NCBI GenBank assembly: GCA_029783825.1
Contig: JAREIK010018581.1
Location: 50,001 to 114,000, forward strand
Direction of reading: 5' to 3'
Source of the DNA: Sapria himalayana
Lineage: Eukaryota; Streptophyta; Magnoliopsida; Malpighiales; Rafflesiaceae
DNA length: 64,000 nucleotides
Below are positions 58,260 to 64,000 of the stretch, piece by piece. Position numbers and translations under genes: made by a program. Below the pieces are notes generated by a model. The model did no database searches, was not told where the DNA came from, and was given only the letters and a program-made list of their open reading frames with translations. Numbering within the stretch: position 1 is the stretch's first letter; each line of letters starts with the position of its first letter.

Positions 58260-59823
58260 GAGAGTAACTTGGTGGATATGATGTCGAGCTCTCATTTGGA
58301 AGAATTTACCGACCAAGTTCAGGGAAGGGACCTTGACCCTCTCGCTAAAGGAAGGGGAAAGAAGGACAAGTCTCATGATCCTTTCACAAGCTTGGACAAT
58401 TGAGTGACCCGGTTAGAGATCGCCATGACAGACACAAAGGAGGGGTTTGATATCATGGAGCAAAGCATGGAGAAAGTCGTGGAGGATTTCAAGATACAGA
58501 TCCTAGACCTTCAAGAGGGAATGCAAGGCTCGCCGATCCCACTGAAGTCGCATGAGGAGTTTATGAAGGTCTTGGACATGCTCACTAGCTTAGAATCAAG
58601 AGTGGAGGTCTTGACCAAGCATGAGGAGGAGCTGAAACAAGAAGTGATAATCTACAAGATAGTATTGTTGGCTTAGGTTATGTCTACTCATGAGACCCAA
58701 AGGACAGATGTGCCAAAACATCACACTTTCATGGGAAAATGAGATGCTAAAGAGCTAGACAACTATTTGTGGTATATGGAGAGATATTTTGAGGCAATAT
58801 TACTAACTGATAAGGCAACAAAGGTACATACTGCTACTTTCTATCTTACTGATAATGCAACTCTATGGTATCATAGAAAATTTATGGAGATAGAAAGAGG
58901 GACGTGCACCATAGACAAATGAGTCGATTTCAAGAGAAAAAAATAGTTTTATTCAGAAGATACGGGATACATAGTTCATAGAAAGATCAGGCATCTCAAG
59001 CACACGGGATCTATTCGGGACTATGTCAAGGAGTTCTCTTCCTTGATGCTCGGGGCTTTTGATATGAATGAGAAAAAATTCTTCAATTTTATGGAGAACC
59101 ACAAGATTGGGCCGAGCAAGAATTGAGGAGACATGATGTCCAAGACTTAGTCATGGTCATGGTAGCAGCAGAGTCACTTATGGATTTCCGAAGGGGAGAC
59201 TCTTCTCAAACCAAGTTATTTTTTAAGGGTAGCCATGCCAAAGGTGGGGGAGACAGGGAATACAAAAGCTATAATACTATGGAAGGATCAAGTGCGACTT
59301 CTACCAACAAAGAAGGAAATGATGGGGATAAACACATGGATTTCAAGTCAAAAATCAATTGCTTCCTGCGCGATGGACCATACTGGGCATGTGAATGTCC
59401 TAAAAGAAAGCCCCTAGGTGCCATGATCGAGAGAGAGATCGAACAAGAGGATGATGCCTCTCATTTGGGGTCAATGCAGCTATTAAATGTCCTCAAGATC
59501 AAGCAAGCTAAGGAGAAGTCTCAAAGTAGGGGACTCATATACGTAGAGGCCAAGGTGAATGAGATGTCTACTAAGGTAATGATAGATACCGATATCACAT
59601 ATAATTTTGTCTCAAAGGAAGGAGACAAAGAGACTCAAGCTCTTAACATCCAATGAAGTAGAATGGTTCAAGATAGTAAACTCCGCCGTCAAGCCATCAC
59701 ACGGAATAGCTCGTAGGGTGATTATGAAGATCGGGCCTTTGGAAGTTAAGGTTAACTTCACGGTGGCACTCATGGATGATTTTTAGATAGTGATCGGGAT
59801 GAATTTCTTTCACCAGGTAAAAG
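58260..59823 (+). pseudogene. Ty3/gypsy gag and protease region, decayed
   Basis: The gag coiled region lies at 58404-58676 (MTRLEIAMTDTKEGFDIMEQ and on). The capsid-like domain lies at about 58735-59100 (AKELDNYLWYMERYFEA, ERGTCTID, KIRHLKHTGSIRDYVKEFSS) and contains stops. From 59123 the frame continues to a zinc-knuckle remnant near 59360-59405 (CFLRDGPYWACECPK), where an expected cysteine is Arg. The aspartic protease follows (MIDTDITYNFVS), with the active-site DTG altered to DTD. The coding sequence is cut by the hAT element starting at 59824 and resumes at 63290. Confidence 0.82.
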
Positions 59824-62800
59824 TAGAGGTGTCAAACGGGCCGGGCCGAGCTGGCCCAGCTTGTTTTTTTGAGTACGGCGTGCTTTCGTGTCGGGTCAGG
59901 CACGATTTAAAAAAGTCGGGCCTGGCCTGGCAGTATGGGCCAGTAAAATTTTTTTTTTAAATTTTTTTAAATTTTATTTAATTTATATAAATTATTAAAT
60001 TATATATAAAATTATAGATGATGTATAATATTATATATTTATAATATGAAATATGTTAAAATTTATTAAAATAACAAAGTTTAAAATTTTTTTTATAATG
60101 TAATATAAAATTAGTTTAAAATTTATAAGAATTAATATAATATAGTTATAAATTTTTAAATGAAAAATTAAAACAAAAAAATAAATAAATCAATACATTT
60201 TGTTAAAAAAAATAAAAATTAAAAAAAACATAAGCAACTCAAATGAAAAATGACCAATTAGTTATTTGTTACCGAAGGTTCGAATCAAACAAATTATAGT
60301 TTCAACATAACGTATAAATAAAGCGTACAATCAATAAAAAACAAAATATTGAAATCAAAAAATAGTAGATCATCATCAATCGTCAATCGGCATATCACGA
60401 GCATCATCAACTGCAACATCAAGATCAGTATCATATGGATCATTATCATCAGCAATCAACTCCTCCGCTATAGCAGTGGATGCGGCTGCAGTCCCAGTCC
60501 CAGTCCCACTCCCAGTCCTAGCTCCAGCACGATCATGGATGTTAAAGCTCGAATCCTCCTAATCTTTCAAACAAGCCAAGGCCTCAATAATATATGGACG
60601 TAATCTCGATCTCCTATTCGAAATCACGTTCACTGCAATAGAAAAAATAGACTCCGATGCTACGATCGACACCGGAGGAGTCAGTAGATCCCAAGCCATC
60701 CTAGATAGCACGAGAAAAGTGGACTCATATGATTTCCTCCACTATAATATATCAAGATTTTTAGTATCAGAATGTGATAGGATTGAGCAGTATTCGGTAT
60801 CTAAGTATCGAGAAAGCTCGCTCCCATGTAATGGTCCACCCCTACGTTTCCCCCTTGCTAGTTGAATGAAAAAATTGTTATCTCCGAACAAGGTATCAAT
60901 GTCCATAATCACAGTCTCACCACCACCACCACCATACCTAGTATCGTAGTATGTGAACAAGTCAGTCAATTTCTCGTGAATGAACCCTTTAGGTGGCTCT
61001 TCCAGGTTCATGCACAAGGAAATGTAGGTCAGGGTATTTTCTAGCCCTTCCACCTTAACCCTAGGGTCCATGCATGCAGCGAGACAATAAAGAGATGAAA
61101 TAGTGGACCAGTACTTCAAGTACTTGATTTCCATCCATACAATCATATGGCTAAGTATCGGGTCAGCTCGATACTTCCTAAACATGCTACTAATATTTCA
61201 TATACACCTGAGTGCAATGCAAGTAGTGGGCGTATAAACCGACGAACACATGTTCGTCGTGTCATAAAAAATATTCAGGAATTTCATAAATAAAATTTCT
61301 GAAGCCCAGTTAGTGTCATCAATAATAAGTTCGTCACTCTTACTATTGACGTAATCGGATATCACGTGTTCGTATCCAACACATGATTCTAACATCAGGT
61401 ATGTGTAATTCCAACGATGTCTCACATCCGATTGGAATTTCTTCTTCTTAAGATTCGCAGTCAAATAGAGACTACCAAACTCTTGTTGTCTGCGAGGAGT
61501 GCGAATATATTTTAGTACATTACGTATATTATCCAACGCGGAGGAACACACCTTCATACCCGCTTGAATAATCAGGTTAATCACGTGACACATGCATCTG
61601 ACATGAAAAATCTCTCCTAATGGTGCGTATCTAATATTCCTAACAAATATGTTGATCACTACTCCATTATTAAATACATTATCAAATGTGACACTAAAAA
61701 TTATATCTTGAATTTTATATTCCCTAAAGATTTTTATCATACACTCAAAAATGGCCGGGCCATCATGATGATGAAAAATCTCAGAGAATCCTAAAATTTT
61801 TTTATCCATAGTCTAGTTAGAATCTACATAGTGGCTGGTGAGACATGCATAAGATGATTCATCGTGACTTGTCCAGATATCGGACTTCACGGATACCACT
61901 CCACTATATACCATAAATTTATTAATTATTTTTTGTTTTTCTAACTTATATATCTTTAGTATGTCATTCCTAGATGTGGAACTAGGAATCCTAAGATAAG
62001 CAGGCTGAAAATATGTCAGCATGATGCACACTACCTGTGAATTTTCCGAAAATCTGATCGAAAGACCCATCAATGTGATAAGTCTGACCATGCCGTCTCT
62101 ATCCAACTCACTGGAGTATATGAAGAGAGTAAATTTTGAAACTGAACTCGATCCAATCTCAAAAAATGCAGTGCCAAGTTGGGTTTGCCTAAGATCTAAT
62201 GGACCATGTTTTTTGGTGCATAATTCGGCATGCCTCTTAAGGTGCACAGTCCCAAACGAACTCATACATGTTAAAAGTCCTATACAATATTTGCACCGTG
62301 CCATTTCTTGTTCCTCACCTCTAATATTTTTTAGTTTTATTATATTAAAATGAGTCCAAACTACAGAAGTCCTCATAGCTTTTTGTTTTTTAGAAGTTTG
62401 GGTTGAGACGACTCGAGAAACCAAAGTTTCAGCAGCCTCAGACCTCTGTGTAATATTACCATTTTCTAAATTTAAATATATTTCATTAGTATTTGTTATT
62501 TTTTAGGATTTTTATTATTCAGAATAGTTATTTAGAGATTAGAAGACTGATTTTAATATTTTCTATTTTTGGTTTAGAGAGAGAAACTAGAGAGAGAGAG
62601 AGAAAGTAAAAAAACTTAAAATAAATTACCCGGTAAAAGCAGTGAGGTCGGTCACGTGCACGGTGCACCACAGTCAAGTTTAAAATTCAAAACTCAAGTT
62701 GAGATTCCCGAAAATCAAAGCCGAAATTCCGAGTCCCGAGAGAGGAGCAAGATTTTTGAGAGAGAAAATGAGCGATTAGAGAGAAAATATGTTTATGAAA

Positions 62801-63289
62801 AACATAAATGTTAAAGAGAGGAGTGGTGAAATTTATAAATTAAAGAAAATATTTTTTTTTAAAAAGGTAATTTTTTTTTAATTTTTTAGGGGCCAGAATC
62901 ATGAGGGCCGTTGGATTCTGCCCCCTAGTCGTTGGAGGCGAGATCCAACGGCTGAAATTTAAATTTTTTATTAATTTTTTTTTTCGTTGGGGGGGGGGGG
63001 GGAATTGGGTCGGTTTGGGCCTCGGGGGACCACGGGTCGGGTCCAATCAGACCTGACCCTCGGTCTTTTTTGCGGGAGGGGCGAAGCAAGGGGGTCGGGC
63101 TCGGGGGATACCCGACATGGGATGAACCCGTGCCGGTGTGCCGTGTCACGGGCATCGAACCGTGCCGGGTCAGGCACGACAAGACATGACACGAGTCAGG
63201 CATGGCACGACACGACATGGCCTGGGCACGGCTGAACCATGCCCTGCCTCGTGCCGGGCCGGGCCGGCCCGGCCCAGTTGACATTTCTA
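59824..63289 (-). mobile_element. Second full-length hAT, decayed, inserted in the Ty3/gypsy element
   Basis: The left end is TAGAGGTGTCAAACGGGCC and the right end 'cccagttgacatttcta'. The 8-bp duplication GGTAAAAG is perfect (59816-59823 and 63290-63297). The element is 3,466 bp, the same organisation as the intact copy at 3193-6214, with a longer AT-rich left part (59950-60340). The family hairpin is at about 63028-63065, next to a G14 run at about 62989-63002. It lies within the protease to reverse-transcriptase stretch of the retrotransposon. Confidence 0.92.
60368..62499 (-). pseudogene. hAT transposase pseudogene, copy 2
   Basis: This aligns with the 705-aa transposase along essentially its whole length. 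The start codon is changed (ATA at 62497-62499). In-frame stops interrupt it: a Trp codon to TAG near 61813-61815 (after HYVDSN), TGA near 61196-61200 (before NISSMF), TAG near 60739-60741 (after LDIL) and TAG near 60559-60561 (in the ACLKD region). The BED finger (CKYCIGLLTC), SDIWTSHDESSYA, SVTFDN and CMCHVINLI remain readable between the stops. Loss appears to be mainly by point nonsense changes rather than large deletions. Confidence 0.88.
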
Positions 63290-63292
63290 GGT

Positions 63293-64000
63293 AAAAGCGG
63301 TGCCTATATCTTTTCTATGTTCGATGACTAACTTAGAAGAGGAGGCTCCATGCATGGTTCTCACAATCATCGAAGGTAAAGCTAAAATGCTTATGATGTC
63401 AGCCAGAAGCAATTGGAGAATGAGTTAAAAAAGAATGAGGTGATCTACATGGCGACCTTTAAGGAAGACCCTAGTGACTCAATGGGAAATTTTATGCTTA
63501 TGGAAGTTATGAAGGTGTTAGACGAATTCAAAAATATAATGCTACCGGAGCTACCCAAAAGACTCTCACCCAGGAGAAAGGCAGATCACAGGATCGAGTT
63601 GGAGCCAGAAGCAAAACCTCATGCCATGGGATCCTATAGGATGACACCCCTAGAGTTGGAGGAATTAAGAAGACAATCGAAGGAATTGTTGGATGCCGGA
63701 TTCATCCAACCATCTAAGGTTCCATATGGTGCGCCAGTCTTATTCCAAAAGCAGAATGATGAGTTACTGCAGATGTGCATCGATTACAGGGCGCTCAACA
63801 AGGTAACGGTCATGAACAAGTATCTCATTCCTCTTATTGCTGATTTATTTGACCAACTTGGTAAATCACAATACTTCACTAAGTTGGATCTTCGATCAGA
63901 GTACTATCAAGTAAGGATAGCTGAATGAGATGAGGCAAAGATTACGTGTATAACAAAGTATGGCTCTTATGAGTTCCTAGTGATATCCCTTGGTCTTACT
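63293..64000 (+). pseudogene. Ty3/gypsy reverse transcriptase region (continues off the window)
   Basis: This continues the retrotransposon interrupted by the hAT insertion. The main open frame (63413-63928) contains the linker and first half of reverse transcriptase: [57 protein letters not shown] and [20 protein letters not shown] at 63926-63928 interrupts the frame where a Gly codon is expected, and homology continues afterwards (CITKYGSYEFLVISLGLT). The catalytic YxDD box would lie beyond the window. Chromovirus-like by sequence style; the clade is uncertain. Confidence 0.85.

Overview
This window is nuclear DNA from a flowering plant. It is strongly AT-rich, its genes have GT-AG introns, it encodes a plastid-targeted small heat shock protein and an EDR4-type zinc-ribbon protein, and it is full of plant hAT, CACTA, Ty1/copia and Ty3/gypsy transposons. 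The species cannot be fixed from sequence alone.

Host genes occupy roughly 6.6-34.5 kb. (1) A two-exon gene on the plus strand encodes an 82-residue single-pass membrane protein. Its exons (6631-6753 and 15812-15937) are separated by a 9-kb intron packed with nested hAT elements. (2) A two-exon chloroplast HSP21-type small heat shock protein lies on the minus strand (16290-17265). It has an in-frame 30-bp minisatellite in its transit peptide and a heat-shock-element-like site upstream. (3) An EDR4-like zinc-ribbon protein lies on the minus strand (18924-28843). Its 40-codon first coding exon sits 8.3 kb away from the large second exon. (4) A ten-coding-exon CID-type protein, with a PAM2 motif and two RRMs, lies on the minus strand (31949-34445). 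One of its introns is of the GC-AG class. I worked out exon borders by reading frame, phase and splice dinucleotides; all four models join without a frameshift.

The rest is mobile DNA. The dominant theme is one hAT family with TAGAGGTGTC termini and 8-bp target duplications. It includes one apparently intact autonomous copy (3193-6214, 705-aa transposase, perfect duplication) nested inside another hAT-type element (2836-6517). A second full-length copy (59824-63289) has lost its start codon and carries nonsense mutations, and it sits inside a Ty3/gypsy retrotransposon. Small GC-rich non-autonomous copies lie at 8706-9189, 12300-12649, 20715-21178 and 51481-51744, several of them nested in other elements. 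Several copies share an internal hairpin. A separate hAT-like family carries a 28-bp tandem repeat (short at 15018-15660, greatly expanded at 23397-24574). Two decayed CACTA elements fill about 38-50 kb on the minus strand, a decayed Ty1/copia element lies at about 53.3-57.3 kb, and a Ty3/gypsy element runs from about 57.7 kb off the right edge.

No tRNA, rRNA, CRISPR or bacterial features were seen. The most notable content is the nested hAT system (autonomous copy, decayed full-length copy, deletion derivatives, shared hairpin) and the TE-inflated introns that split small genes so widely that automated annotation would probably miss exons.
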